NCBI GenBank assembly: GCA_039942715.1 | Contig: JBDVBY010000001.1 | Coordinates: 310,001-374,000 of the forward strand | DNA: 64,000 nt | Reading direction: 5' to 3' | Origin: JABDJX01 sp039942715 | GTDB lineage: Bacteria; Pseudomonadota; Alphaproteobacteria; Rhodobacterales; Rhodobacteraceae | In this document: positions 31,097 to 39,586 of the stretch, piece by piece | How positions within the stretch are numbered: position 1 is the stretch's first letter | How the letters are laid out: each line of letters begins with the position of its first letter | The notes under the pieces: model-generated | What the model saw: the letters and a program-made list of their open reading frames with translations, nothing else | Told to the model about the DNA's origin: nothing | Databases searched by the model: none | Translations under genes and position numbers: made by a program

Positions 31097-31933
31097 ATGC
31101 GCTTTAACGGAACCGACAGCTATATTGCGTCTGACGATCTTGCCGTTGCGGTAAATGCGGCTGTCACGCTTGAGCGCCCGCTTTTGGTCAAAGGCGAACC
31201 CGGCACGGGAAAAACCGAGCTTGCCCGACAGGTTGCAGGCGCTTTGGGTTTGAAAATCATCGAGTGGAACGTCAAATCAACCACTCGCGCGCAACAAGGG
31301 CTTTATGAATACGACGCCGTTTCGCGTCTGCGCGATAGCCAGTTGGGCGATGCTGTCGATGACATCGGCTCTTACATCAAACGCGGCAAGCTGTGGGAGG
31401 CCTTTGCGGCTGACGAACGCGTGGTTCTGCTGATCGACGAGATCGACAAGGCCGACATCGAATTTCCAAATGACCTATTGCAAGAACTCGACCGCATGGA
31501 ATTTCATGTTTACGAGACCGGAGAGACGATCACAGCGGTGCACCGCCCGATCGTGATCATCACCTCAAACAACGAAAAAGAACTGCCAGATGCGTTTCTG
31601 CGCCGCTGTTTCTTCCACTACATTCGGTTTCCCGACGCGGACGTGCTTAAGGCGATCATCGGCGTGCATTTCCCTGACATAAAAGATCATCTTCTGAACA
31701 CTGCGCTGACCCAGTTTTTCGAGGTGCGCGAAACGCCGGGACTAAAGAAAAAGCCGTCAACGTCAGAGGTTCTGGATTGGCTAAAGCTAATCTTAGCCGA
31801 GGATTTGTCACCAGAGGATCTGCAACACGACGGCGTGAACGCCCTGCCCAAGTTGCACGGGGCGTTGCTTAAGAACGAACAAGACGTGGCGCTGTTTGAA
31901 CGGCTGGCCTTTATGGCGCGGGGTCAGCGTTAA
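31097..31933 (+). CDS. MoxR-family AAA+ ATPase
   Basis: Chaperone-like AAA+ ATPase of 278 residues. Walker A is LVKGEPGTGKTELARQ (about 33-40), Walker B VVLLIDEIDKADIEFPNDLLQELD, sensor 1 IVIITSNNEKELPDAFLRRC. MoxR ATPases act with VWA-domain proteins in metal-cofactor insertion and complex assembly. The CoxE-type VWA partner is encoded 3 kb downstream on the same strand rather than next to it. Start ATG 31097 with AAGGA eight bases upstream is preferred over 31037. Confidence 0.93.
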   Translation: MRFNGTDSYIASDDLAVAVNAAVTLERPLLVKGEPGTGKTELARQVAGALGLKIIEWNVKSTTRAQQGLYEYDAVSRLRDSQLGDAVDDIGSYIKRGKLWEAFAADERVVLLIDEIDKADIEFPNDLLQELDRMEFHVYETGETITAVHRPIVIITSNNEKELPDAFLRRCFFHYIRFPDADVLKAIIGVHFPDIKDHLLNTALTQFFEVRETPGLKKKPSTSEVLDWLKLILAEDLSPEDLQHDGVNALPKLHGALLKNEQDVALFERLAFMARGQR

Positions 31934-31954
31934 GTTTCGGCTTCGCATCCCCCC

Positions 31955-32854
31955 ATGCTCCATGTCCTGACCCACAACATCCTGCCCGTGTTTGCGATGC
32001 TTGCGCTTGGCTTTGTCATGGGGCGGTTTGCGTGGGCATCGCGACAAGAAGCACAGGTGATCAACCGCATTGCCTTTATGGTTCTGCAGCCGCCATTGCT
32101 CTTTATGTTACTGACATCGCTGGATTTAACTGCGGTGCGATACGACGCGCTGGCACTCTACTTTGTTGCCGAAGTGATCATGTTCGCGCTTACCTTCACC
32201 ATTTCACGCCTTCTCTTTCGCTGCGAGACAGGCGAAGCCTTCCTGCTGGGGATGTGCGTGATCTTCGTCAATTCTCTGCTGTATATCAGCCCGATCTCTG
32301 TCCTGATTTATGGCGCAGAAGGCGCGATCCCGATCATCGTTATTGTCGCCCTTGATGCGTCGTTTTGGTTTGCGTTTTTCATCATCGGTATGGAATTGAT
32401 CCAAGGCAAAGGCGGGGCCTTAGCCGCCCTGCCCCGGATCGTCAAAAACCCGGTGTTGGTTACTATCGTCTTGTCGCTCGCGCTTAATCTTTCTGGCCTG
32501 CCCATCCCCGAACCGGTCGTTACCGCGTCAGAGTTTGCAGGCGCTGCGACCGCACCCATGGTGCTCTTTGCTCTTGGTGTTGTTTTGTCCTCCCATGCGA
32601 TCACACCCACTCCCGTCGTTGCCGGCATTTCCGCTCTCAAGCTCTTCGGGCTCCCGCTCTTGGTCTGGGCAGGTTTTCAAACCCTCTCGCCCACAAACCC
32701 ATGGGCGGATCTATTCACGATGACCGCTTCTGGCCCCGCAGGTGCGATGGCCTTTTCGCTGGCGCTACTTTATGGCGTGCGCACAGATCGCATCGCCGCG
32801 ATCATCATCTGGACCAGCGTTTTGTCGCTGGTTTCGCTGTCATATCTCGCCTGA
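31955..32854 (+). CDS. AEC-family (auxin efflux carrier-like) permease
   Basis: Inner-membrane transporter of 299 residues with about ten hydrophobic segments. N-terminus LTHNILPVFAMLALGFVMGR, then INRIAFMVLQPPLLFMLL and the C-terminal half SEFAGAATAPMVLFALGVVLSSH are typical of the AEC/YfdV/MdcF family, which moves malate, malonate or other carboxylates. Substrate unknown. It begins 21 bases after the MoxR stop and may be co-transcribed. Confidence 0.9.
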   Translation: MLHVLTHNILPVFAMLALGFVMGRFAWASRQEAQVINRIAFMVLQPPLLFMLLTSLDLTAVRYDALALYFVAEVIMFALTFTISRLLFRCETGEAFLLGMCVIFVNSLLYISPISVLIYGAEGAIPIIVIVALDASFWFAFFIIGMELIQGKGGALAALPRIVKNPVLVTIVLSLALNLSGLPIPEPVVTASEFAGAATAPMVLFALGVVLSSHAITPTPVVAGISALKLFGLPLLVWAGFQTLSPTNPWADLFTMTASGPAGAMAFSLALLYGVRTDRIAAIIIWTSVLSLVSLSYLA

Positions 32855-32924
32855 ACACACGCACACATAACACCTTCGTTGGGGCCTCTGGTCATGTGCG
32901 ATCAAGCCCTCTAGGGTGCCGCTA

Positions 32925-33371
32925 ATGAGTGTGAACGTGCGCCCCTTGAGAGAAGACGATAAGACCGAGTGGTCCCGCCTTTGGCGCGGGTATCTGGCGT
33001 ATTATGAAACCGAATTGCCCGATGATATGTACGATCTGCAGTTCGCACGCCTGCTGAGCAATGATCCCTATGACTTCAATGGGTTAATCGCTGAAGTTGA
33101 TGCAAAACCTGTCGGACTTACCCACTTTGCGTATCAGCGTCATGGCTGGAAAGCGGAAGACGTTTGCTATCTGCAAGACCTTTACGCCGATCCAAGCGTG
33201 CGCGGTCAAGGGATTGGGCGCGCTTTGATCGAAGCGGTTTATGCCGCCGCCGATCGTGCTGGAGCCCCGTCAGTCTATTGGAACACACAAGACTTTAACG
33301 CGGTCGCGCGCCGCCTCTACGACCGTATCGGCGAAAAAACCCCCTTCATAAAATACACGAGGCCTGTATGA
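32925..33371 (+). CDS. GNAT-family N-acetyltransferase
   Basis: Acetyl-CoA-dependent acetyltransferase of 148 residues. VNVRPLREDDKTEWSRLWRGYLAYY opens the fold, and motif A is CYLQDLYADPSVRGQGIGRALIEAVY, with the pyrophosphate-binding RGQGIG loop. VYWNTQDFNAVARRLYDRIGEK closes it. Acceptor substrate unknown. Start ATG 32925 with AGGG eight bases upstream. The stop overlaps the next start by four bases (ATGA), so the DUF2927 lipoprotein is translationally coupled. Confidence 0.92.
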   Translation: MSVNVRPLREDDKTEWSRLWRGYLAYYETELPDDMYDLQFARLLSNDPYDFNGLIAEVDAKPVGLTHFAYQRHGWKAEDVCYLQDLYADPSVRGQGIGRALIEAVYAAADRAGAPSVYWNTQDFNAVARRLYDRIGEKTPFIKYTRPV

Positions 33372-34723
33372 GACCGTTCTTGTTTGTGGCGTTTTGCATG
33401 ACCCTGTCGGCCTGTGCCACAACAGAGACTGCACGCCGCGTCGCACCGGAAATGACAATGCCGCCGATGGCCACGTTCAAGCGCGTTGCACCTACGCCGC
33501 CCAAGGCGTCAAACGCGATCATCGCGCGCGATTTCCTCGATCTGGCCTTTACACTCGAAAACGGCACCAAGCTTCCAGTGCTAACCCGGTTTGAGGGAGC
33601 AATTACGGTCAAAGTCGCCGGAGCATCTACACCCACTTTAGGCCCTGATCTCGACCGCTTGCTCAGCCGTCTGCGCAAAGAGGCCGGATTGCCAATTTCA
33701 CGCATCACCGGAGAGAACACGGCATCTATCACTATCGTCCCCGTCCCTAGCGCTCAAATCCGCAAAGTCGCCCCCACAGCGGCCTGCTTCGTGCGCGCCA
33801 ATGTTTCAAGCTGGGAAGAATACCGTGCGCGGCGTAAAGACAGCGCCACCTTTTGGACCACGCAGCGCAAACGCACCCGCATGGCAATCTTCGTGCCCAC
33901 AGACGTCAGCCCGCAGGAAACCCGCGATTGTCTCCACGAGGAAATCGCCCAAGCCTTGGGGCCGGTGAACGACCTTTATCGCCTCAGTGATTCCATCTTT
34001 AACGATGACAACTTCCACACCGTTCTGACCGGCTACGACATGCTGGTCCTGCGCACGCACTACGACAAGGCGCTGCAAAACGGCATGAGCAAGGCCGAAG
34101 TTGCTGCCCGCCTGCCTGCGATCCTCAACCGTCTGAACCCCCGCGGGCGCAGTGCGAAAGTCGGCGGTGCGCGCGCCACATCGGCCGCTTGGAAAAAAGC
34201 GATCAGCACCGCCACCAGCCGCCGCGCGTCCAAACCGCGCCGGATCGCTTCAGCCGAAAAAGCTGTCGCCCTCGCCGCGCTTGAAAACGCCTCTGATGTG
34301 AACATGGCCTATTCCTATTACATCCTTGGCCGCCTAAGCCTGTCCACAAACCCGGATAAAGCTCTTGATGCCTTCCTTAAAGCAGGTCGCATCTATCAAA
34401 GCCGCCCGGATACGCGCATCCAAGAAGCCCACGTGGCTTTGCAAGTGGCAGCCTTCCAACTGGCCGCGGGGCATGCGGATATCGCGGTCGCCTTAGTCGA
34501 TCAAAACCTCGCCGTAGTGCGCCAGTCCGAGCACGCAGCCTTGCTGTCGCTGATGCTTTTGGTCAAAGCCGAAGCGCTTCAGCTGCAAGGCGAAAAAGCC
34601 AAAGCAAACGCGGCCCAAAAAGAAGCGCTGGCCTGGGCGCGCTATGGCTATGGTAGCGAGGCCGTGATACGCGAGCGCGTCGCCGAGATCCTGTCGATCT
34701 CGCCCCGTATCCGCGAAAGTTGA
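33368..34723 (+). CDS. DUF2927-type lipoprotein
   Basis: Exported lipoprotein of 451 residues. Signal peptide with lipobox LSAC (Cys16). The N-terminal half fits DUF2927: FLDLAFTLENGTKLPVLTRFEG, ISRITGENTASITIV, CLHEEIAQALGPVNDLYRLSDSIFNDDNFHT, including an HEEIAQALG helix. The half after residue 280 is Ala-rich and helical with TPR-like character (SYYILGRLSLSTNPDKALDAFLKAG, VQLA-type repeats). The HEE...Q motif recalls metallopeptidase-like or structural helices but there is no proven activity. Coupled to the GNAT gene upstream and followed after three bases by a tiny membrane protein. Confidence 0.82.
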   Translation: MRPFLFVAFCMTLSACATTETARRVAPEMTMPPMATFKRVAPTPPKASNAIIARDFLDLAFTLENGTKLPVLTRFEGAITVKVAGASTPTLGPDLDRLLSRLRKEAGLPISRITGENTASITIVPVPSAQIRKVAPTAACFVRANVSSWEEYRARRKDSATFWTTQRKRTRMAIFVPTDVSPQETRDCLHEEIAQALGPVNDLYRLSDSIFNDDNFHTVLTGYDMLVLRTHYDKALQNGMSKAEVAARLPAILNRLNPRGRSAKVGGARATSAAWKKAISTATSRRASKPRRIASAEKAVALAALENASDVNMAYSYYILGRLSLSTNPDKALDAFLKAGRIYQSRPDTRIQEAHVALQVAAFQLAAGHADIAVALVDQNLAVVRQSEHAALLSLMLLVKAEALQLQGEKAKANAAQKEALAWARYGYGSEAVIRERVAEILSISPRIRES

Positions 34724-34726
34724 TTT

Positions 34727-34894
34727 ATGGTCCTGTTCTTTTCAGCTGTCTTTGGCGCCGTCCTGGGCGGCATTACTGCAAAACGGCGCGGTGGAAATCG
34801 CCTTGATATCGCGCAATACGCCGCCGGTTTCGCGATTGCCTTTGCCATCTTGGGTATGTTCGCAACTCTTGCATTCCTGAACACAACTGCCTGA
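34727..34894 (+). CDS. Small membrane protein, 55 aa
   Basis: Short gene filling the gap between the DUF2927 lipoprotein and the VWA gene. Its ATG (34727) comes three bases after the preceding stop and its TGA overlaps the VWA ATG by one base. The peptide has a first hydrophobic stretch VLFFSAVFGAVLGGI, a basic turn TAKRRGGNRLDIAQYAAG and a second hydrophobic helix FAIAFAILGMFATLAFL, i.e. a two-helix hairpin. The overlap on both sides and natural codon use argue that it is real. Function unknown; perhaps related to the MoxR/VWA process. Confidence 0.78.
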   Translation: MVLFFSAVFGAVLGGITAKRRGGNRLDIAQYAAGFAIAFAILGMFATLAFLNTTA

Positions 34895-36078
34895 TGTTCC
34901 TGCCGTTTTTCGACAGCCTTCGAAAATCTGGCGTTCCTGTCTCGCTGCGCGAGTTTCTCTCGTTCCTTGAGGCGATCCAATCCGGCCTTGCCACGTATGA
35001 CATCGACAGCTTTTACTATCTTGCCCGTCTTACTTTGGTCAAAGACGAGGTCCAGTTCGACCGCTTTGATCGCGCTTTTTCCTTTGCCTTTAAGGGGATC
35101 GAGACGATCACGCCAGTCGAGTTGATCAATGCGCATGTGCTGCCCGAAGATTGGTTGCGCAAAATGGCGGAGAGACATCTGAGTGATGAAGAGAGGGCTG
35201 AAATCGAGGCCGCAGGAGGTTTCGACAAACTGATGGACACCCTGCGCAAGCGTTTGGAAGAACAGCAAAAACGCCATCAGGGTGGGTCCAAATGGATCGG
35301 CACGGCGGGCACGTCCCCTTTTGGCGCCTATGGGTATAATCCAGAAGGCATCCGCATTGGCCAAGACGAAAGCCGCCATAAGCGCGCGGTCAAAGTCTGG
35401 GATCGCCGCGAATTCAAAGATCTGGATGACAGTCGCGAGATCGGCACCCGCTCGATCAAAATGGCGCTGAAGCGTTTGCGCCAATGGGCACGGGAAGGTG
35501 CGGCCGACGAGCTTGATCTCGACGGCACCATCCGCGCCACGGCAGATCACGGCTATCTTGACGTGCAAACTCGGCCCGAGCGACGCAACGCGGTGCGCGT
35601 TTTGCTATTCCTCGATGTGGGTGGGTCGATGGATCCGTATGTGCAAATGGTCGAAGATCTGTTTTCCGCTGCGAAATCAGAGTTCAAACATTTCGAACAC
35701 TTTTACTTCCACAACTGCCTTTATGAGGGAGTGTGGCGCGAGAACCGCCGCCGCTGGGACGCGCGTACGCCAACGTGGGATATCCTGAACACTTACGGGC
35801 CGGGTTGGAAATGCATCTTTGTCGGTGATGCGGCAATGTCACCTTACGAAATCGCCATGCCGGGTGGCGCGAACGAGCATTGGAACGAAGAGGCAGGGGA
35901 AGTTTGGCTGCGCCGGGCGGCCGCCCAATGGAATGACCTGCTTTGGATCAATCCAACGCCGCAAGCCCACTGGCAATACACCCAATCCATCCACATGATC
36001 CGCGAGATCATCGGGCCCGAACGCATGGTTCCACTCACGCTTGCCGGACTCACGCAGGGCATGAAAACCCTCGGTTAG
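34894..36078 (+). CDS. VWA-domain protein, CoxE type
   Basis: Cytoplasmic protein of 394 residues with a C-terminal von Willebrand A domain. The MIDAS motif appears as LLFLDVGGSMDPYV (Asp241, Ser245), the DxGxS variant typical of CoxE-like partners of MoxR ATPases; the N-terminal part (FLPFFDSLRKSGVPVSLREFLSFL) is also family-typical. CoxE/MoxR pairs help metal-cofactor maturation in the carbon monoxide dehydrogenase system, but no such enzyme is nearby. It overlaps the 55-aa gene by one base. A strong bidirectional hairpin follows the stop. Confidence 0.9.
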   Translation: MFLPFFDSLRKSGVPVSLREFLSFLEAIQSGLATYDIDSFYYLARLTLVKDEVQFDRFDRAFSFAFKGIETITPVELINAHVLPEDWLRKMAERHLSDEERAEIEAAGGFDKLMDTLRKRLEEQQKRHQGGSKWIGTAGTSPFGAYGYNPEGIRIGQDESRHKRAVKVWDRREFKDLDDSREIGTRSIKMALKRLRQWAREGAADELDLDGTIRATADHGYLDVQTRPERRNAVRVLLFLDVGGSMDPYVQMVEDLFSAAKSEFKHFEHFYFHNCLYEGVWRENRRRWDARTPTWDILNTYGPGWKCIFVGDAAMSPYEIAMPGGANEHWNEEAGEVWLRRAAAQWNDLLWINPTPQAHWQYTQSIHMIREIIGPERMVPLTLAGLTQGMKTLG

Positions 36079-36101
36079 CGCGAAAAAGCTCTCAAAAGGA
36101 A

Positions 36102-36134
36102 AGCCGTCCCCGGGAAAGGCGCCCGGGAACGGCT
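36102..36134. terminator. Hairpin between convergent VWA and EF-hand genes
   Basis: AGCCGTcCCCGGG (36102-36114) pairs with CCCGGGaACGGCT (36122-36134), 13 bp with one mismatch and a 7-nt loop, midway between two facing 3' ends. No T-run of length is present on either strand, but the stem is strong. Confidence 0.65.
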
Positions 36135-36159
36135 CAGGGAGGGGCAATTAAGAGTTATT

Positions 36160-36411
36160 TTAGCCTTCGGCCAGCAACCCCGCTTCTTGCGCAGCAGCAA
36201 GTTCGTCTGCGTCTACCAAGCCATCGGCATTGGCATCGACTTCAAGGTAACGCTCTTCAGTAAGCGCAGGATAGACGGCCACAAGCTCAGCCATCGAGTA
36301 CATCCCATCGCCATCGGTGTCTTCCACCATGGTTTGCGCTACGGCGGCAGAGGCCGCCCCCATGCCGATCAAAACAGCCAGCATGAACTGCATTTTATTA
36401 CGTCGTGTCAT
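36160..36411 (-). CDS. Exported EF-hand protein
   Basis: Periplasmic or secreted calcium-binding-type protein of 83 residues with a signal peptide (MTRRNKMQFMLAVLIGMGAASAAVA in two parts, cleaved after about residue 25). Two EF-hand loops are visible: DTDGDGMYSMAE and DANADGLVDADE, both with Asp at positions 1, 3 and 5 and an acidic residue at 12. The start is ATG 36411 with GGGAG nine bases upstream; the longer frame to 36507 would mask the signal peptide. Function unknown. Monocistronic. Confidence 0.85.
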   Translation of the reverse strand: MTRRNKMQFMLAVLIGMGAASAAVAQTMVEDTDGDGMYSMAELVAVYPALTEERYLEVDANADGLVDADELAAAQEAGLLAEG

Positions 36412-36659
36412 CTTCAAGGTCTCCCAGTGATGAATTGAGAGGCCGGGCCCGACCACTATGTCGGAAGCTTCATGGAGATAGATGACGGCTCTGACAGCGC
36501 GCTTCAACTCCCACCAAGAGAGCGCACCGATCTGCGCTAATCTCCGCAGATCATCCCCAACACACTCTGCAAATCCCCGCCGTCAGCAAACACCCGCGCG
36601 CAAGGTGGCCAATCTCCGCAAGTCAAAAACAACAGAACCGGCGAAGCTCCGCCCTCTTG
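36412..36659. other. Gene-free spacer with inverted repeat
   Basis: Upstream region of the EF-hand gene. It holds a perfect inverted repeat GATCTGCG-N8-CGCAGATC at 36529-36552, about 118 bp before the EF-hand start, which could be an operator or hairpin. Otherwise I see nothing coding. The remaining part of the gap up to der is repeat copy A. Confidence 0.5.
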
Positions 36660-36732
36660 TTCATCTATTTACAAATACTCTGGGGGTTCGGGGGCAAAGC
36701 CCCCGTTTTATCGGCGCATCAGCGCGGCGAAA
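36660..36732 (-). repeat. Dispersed GC-rich gene-end repeat, copy A
   Basis: Read on the minus strand: GCCGCGCTGATGCGCCG, then the hairpin GGGGGC-TTT-GCCCCC (36690-36704), ACCCCC, and the tail AGAGTATTTGTAAATAGATG. It begins directly after the der stop codon, in the same orientation as der. Four more copies are at 48361, 50623, 54661 and 62713. Confidence 0.85.
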
Positions 36733-36737
36733 TCAAT

Positions 36738-38198
36738 TCACTCGCGCGGTTTGCCCAGATGCTTACGCAACTTAGACGGCCCGGCTTTCTTCTTGTTTTT
36801 ATACGGATTTTTCTCCGCCTGAGAGCGAAACGCCAACCTTATCGGCGTTCCCGGCATATCAAAATCAATGCGCAACCCATTCACCAGATAGCGCTTGTAG
36901 CTTTCGGGCAATTTCTCAGGAAACGACGCCATGACCACAAAGCCCGGTGGGCGCGTCTTAGCCTGCGTTGCATAGCGCAGCTTGATCCGTTTGCCCCCCG
37001 GTGCAGGCGGTGGGTGCGCTTCGACCATGCCGGCAAGCCAGCGGTTCAGGCCCGAGGTTGGAATGCGACGGTTCCACACCGTATGCGCTTTCATCACGGC
37101 TTCATGCAGGCGATCCATACCACGCCCGGTCTTGGCCGAGACCGTGACCAAAGGCGCGCCGCGCAATTGCGGCAACAGGCGTTCAAACTGTTCGCGCAAT
37201 TCGCGCAGCTTTTCCTGCTTGTGCGCCTCAACGTCCCATTTGTTCACAGCAACCACCACCGCGCGCCCTTCACGCTCGGCCAAATCCGCGATGCGCAGGT
37301 CTTGTTGCTCAAACGGGATCGCCGCATCCAAAAGCACAATCACCACTTCAGCAAACTTCACCGCGCGCAGCCCATCCGCGACCGACAGCTTTTCAAGCTT
37401 TTCTTGTACCCGCGCCTTTTTGCGCATGCCTGCCGTGTCAAAGATGCGCACCGGAACACCGTCCCAATCAAGGGGAAGTGATATCGCATCGCGTGTGATC
37501 CCCGCCTCTGGCCCGGTTAAAAGACGCTCTTCGCCGATCAACTGGTTGATCAGCGTCGACTTGCCTGCGTTCGGGCGGCCCACAACGGCGATTTGCAGCG
37601 GCTTTGCGAGGGTCGGCGCAAAAGAGACCTCGGTAGCCTCCTCATCAACGCTCACATCGGTTTCCGGCGCATGCGCGGCTATCCTTGCGGCCTCTTCGCC
37701 GCGCGCTTCCACAAGCGGGCGTAGGGCTTCAGCCAAATCCGCCATGCCATCTGCGTGCTCGGCAGACATGCCAATCGGATCGCCCAGCCCAAGGGAATAG
37801 GCTTCGATCAAACCGCCCTCGCCTGCGCGGCCCTCGGCCTTGTTGGCAGCCAGAATAACATGCGCGGATTTCTTGCGCAGAATGTCGGCAAACACTTCGT
37901 CAGCAGGCAAAACACCGGCGCGGGCATCAATCATGAACAGACACGCATCGGCCATCTCAACCGCGCGTTCCGTCAGCTTGCGCATCCGCCCCGGCAAGCT
38001 TTCATCGGTGGCTTCCTCAAGCCCTGCGGTATCAATCACCGTAAAACGCAGCTCAGCCAGACGCGCAGCCCCTTCGCGCAAATCGCGCGTCACACCGGGT
38101 TGATCATCGACCAAAGCAAGCCGCTTTCCGACCAAGCGGTTGAAAAGCGTAGACTTTCCCACATTGGGGCGTCCGACAATGGCAAGTGTAAAGCTCAT
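36738..38198 (-). CDS. der: Ribosome-associated GTPase Der (EngA)
   Basis: Essential double-GTPase for 50S subunit maturation; 486 residues. First G domain: IVGRPNVGKSTLFNRL (G1), DTAGLEE (G3), NKAEG (G4). Second: VVGRPNAGKSTLINQL, DTAGMRKKARV, NKWDVE. The C-terminal KH-like domain includes RIPTSGLNRWL and IKLRYATQAKTRPPGFVVMAS. Normal order and length. Third gene of the run yfgM-bamB-der, a conserved neighbourhood in proteobacteria. Its 3' end meets repeat copy A. Confidence 0.97.
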   Translation of the reverse strand: MSFTLAIVGRPNVGKSTLFNRLVGKRLALVDDQPGVTRDLREGAARLAELRFTVIDTAGLEEATDESLPGRMRKLTERAVEMADACLFMIDARAGVLPADEVFADILRKKSAHVILAANKAEGRAGEGGLIEAYSLGLGDPIGMSAEHADGMADLAEALRPLVEARGEEAARIAAHAPETDVSVDEEATEVSFAPTLAKPLQIAVVGRPNAGKSTLINQLIGEERLLTGPEAGITRDAISLPLDWDGVPVRIFDTAGMRKKARVQEKLEKLSVADGLRAVKFAEVVIVLLDAAIPFEQQDLRIADLAEREGRAVVVAVNKWDVEAHKQEKLRELREQFERLLPQLRGAPLVTVSAKTGRGMDRLHEAVMKAHTVWNRRIPTSGLNRWLAGMVEAHPPPAPGGKRIKLRYATQAKTRPPGFVVMASFPEKLPESYKRYLVNGLRIDFDMPGTPIRLAFRSQAEKNPYKNKKKAGPSKLRKHLGKPRE

Positions 38199-38249
38199 CT
38201 GAAATGACCTGAAAGGGGGTTCAAGCCGCGTCTCTAGCAGAGGTCGTGT

Positions 38250-39551
38250 TCAGCGGAAAGCGTGAAGCGTGCCACTTTCGGTGACAAGGTACAGCGTCCC
38301 ACCTGCAACAACCGGATTGCGCGCGGCTCCCGATGGAAGCGGAAGAGTGTTGATCAAGGTGCCGTCCACGGGATTGAATTCAAACAAAACACCAGTGTCA
38401 GAAGCCACGAGCAACCGTCCTCCGGCCAAAACAGGGCCGAAATGCGCAAAAGTGCCTTTGCGCTTTTTGATCCGCTCGCGGGTAAAGAACGGCAAATCAC
38501 GCGTCCAGACAGTTTCACCTGTCGCCGCATCAAGGCGTACCAACTGGTTCTCGTCCGAAACGAGGAACACGCTGCCGCCGGCAATCCAAAGCGGGCTAAG
38601 CGCGCCTTCGCTTGCGCGCCAGATCAACTGTCCAGTTGTAGCATCAAAGGCTGCGGCAGCCCCGGAGTGGTTACCTGCGTATACCACGTTGCCCGCCACT
38701 ACAGGATCACCGCTTAAATCAGTGTACTTTGAAAACGCGCGTCCCAAACGTTTACCAGCAACGCTGGCGTTCCATGCCGGTTGCCCGCTTTCGCGTACAG
38801 CCGACACCATTTGGCCCGATGAAAATGGGAAGACAACCAGTGGCCCGGCGATCGCCGGAGTCGGACCACCTGCAATGCCACTTTCGCTGGTAGAGCCGAA
38901 AACCTGCCACAGGATCCGCCCCGTGCGCGCATCAATCGCCCAGCCAAGCGCATCGCGCGTGGTCAGATAAACGATGCCGTCCTGTACCGTCGGTGCGCCA
39001 CTTGGCGCGGCATCAAGCTTTTGACTCCAGCGCGGAGCACCCGTAGCCGCATCAAGAGCGGTCACAAAACCAAAACCGGAGGTGACATAAAGCGTATCAC
39101 CCGCTATCGCCAATCCACCGCTGGAGGCGTCATCTTTGCTTTCACTCGCAGGCGTAAGATCACGGTTCCAAACCGTTCCGCCTGACGTTGCGTGCGCAGT
39201 AACAAGCGAACGGCTGTCCATTGTATAAACGCGCCCGTTTGCAACCACTGGATCAGCAGTGATACGATGCTTGCGCTCGTTGCCTTCGCCAATCGGCGTC
39301 GACCAAACCTGTCGCAACGAGCGGTTCAGCGCCGGGTGCGCCAAAGAATGTGCTGTATTACCGTTTTTATGGGTCCAGGCGGCATTTACAGACGGTGCGG
39401 GCAAGGACAAAGGAGCCGAACGGTTGACTGCTTCAACAGTCCCGTTGCCGCGCAGATCAAGGCGTTCGCCAGTCAGCAAAACCTCGTCATTACCGCACGC
39501 AACCAACATCGCTATTGCTGCGCCCAAAAGGCCTATCGCACTCGTCTTCAC
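38250..39551 (-). CDS. bamB: Outer-membrane assembly factor BamB
   Basis: Lipoprotein beta-propeller of the BAM complex, 433 residues from a GTG start at 39551 (GAGG nine bases upstream). The signal peptide ends in the lipobox LVAC (Cys19). PQQ-like repeat units recur through the protein (for example VYTMDSRSLVTAHATSGGTVWNRDL, LYVTSGFGFVTALDAATGAPRW, VFLVSDENQLVRLDAATGETVWTRDL). A GTG five codons earlier (39566) is also possible. Lies between yfgM and der; all three on one strand. Confidence 0.94.
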   Translation of the reverse strand: MKTSAIGLLGAAIAMLVACGNDEVLLTGERLDLRGNGTVEAVNRSAPLSLPAPSVNAAWTHKNGNTAHSLAHPALNRSLRQVWSTPIGEGNERKHRITADPVVANGRVYTMDSRSLVTAHATSGGTVWNRDLTPASESKDDASSGGLAIAGDTLYVTSGFGFVTALDAATGAPRWSQKLDAAPSGAPTVQDGIVYLTTRDALGWAIDARTGRILWQVFGSTSESGIAGGPTPAIAGPLVVFPFSSGQMVSAVRESGQPAWNASVAGKRLGRAFSKYTDLSGDPVVAGNVVYAGNHSGAAAAFDATTGQLIWRASEGALSPLWIAGGSVFLVSDENQLVRLDAATGETVWTRDLPFFTRERIKKRKGTFAHFGPVLAGGRLLVASDTGVLFEFNPVDGTLINTLPLPSGAARNPVVAGGTLYLVTESGTLHAFR

Positions 39552-39586
39552 CCTAACTGCCCTCACTATTCGCTTATAAAGGCGTG

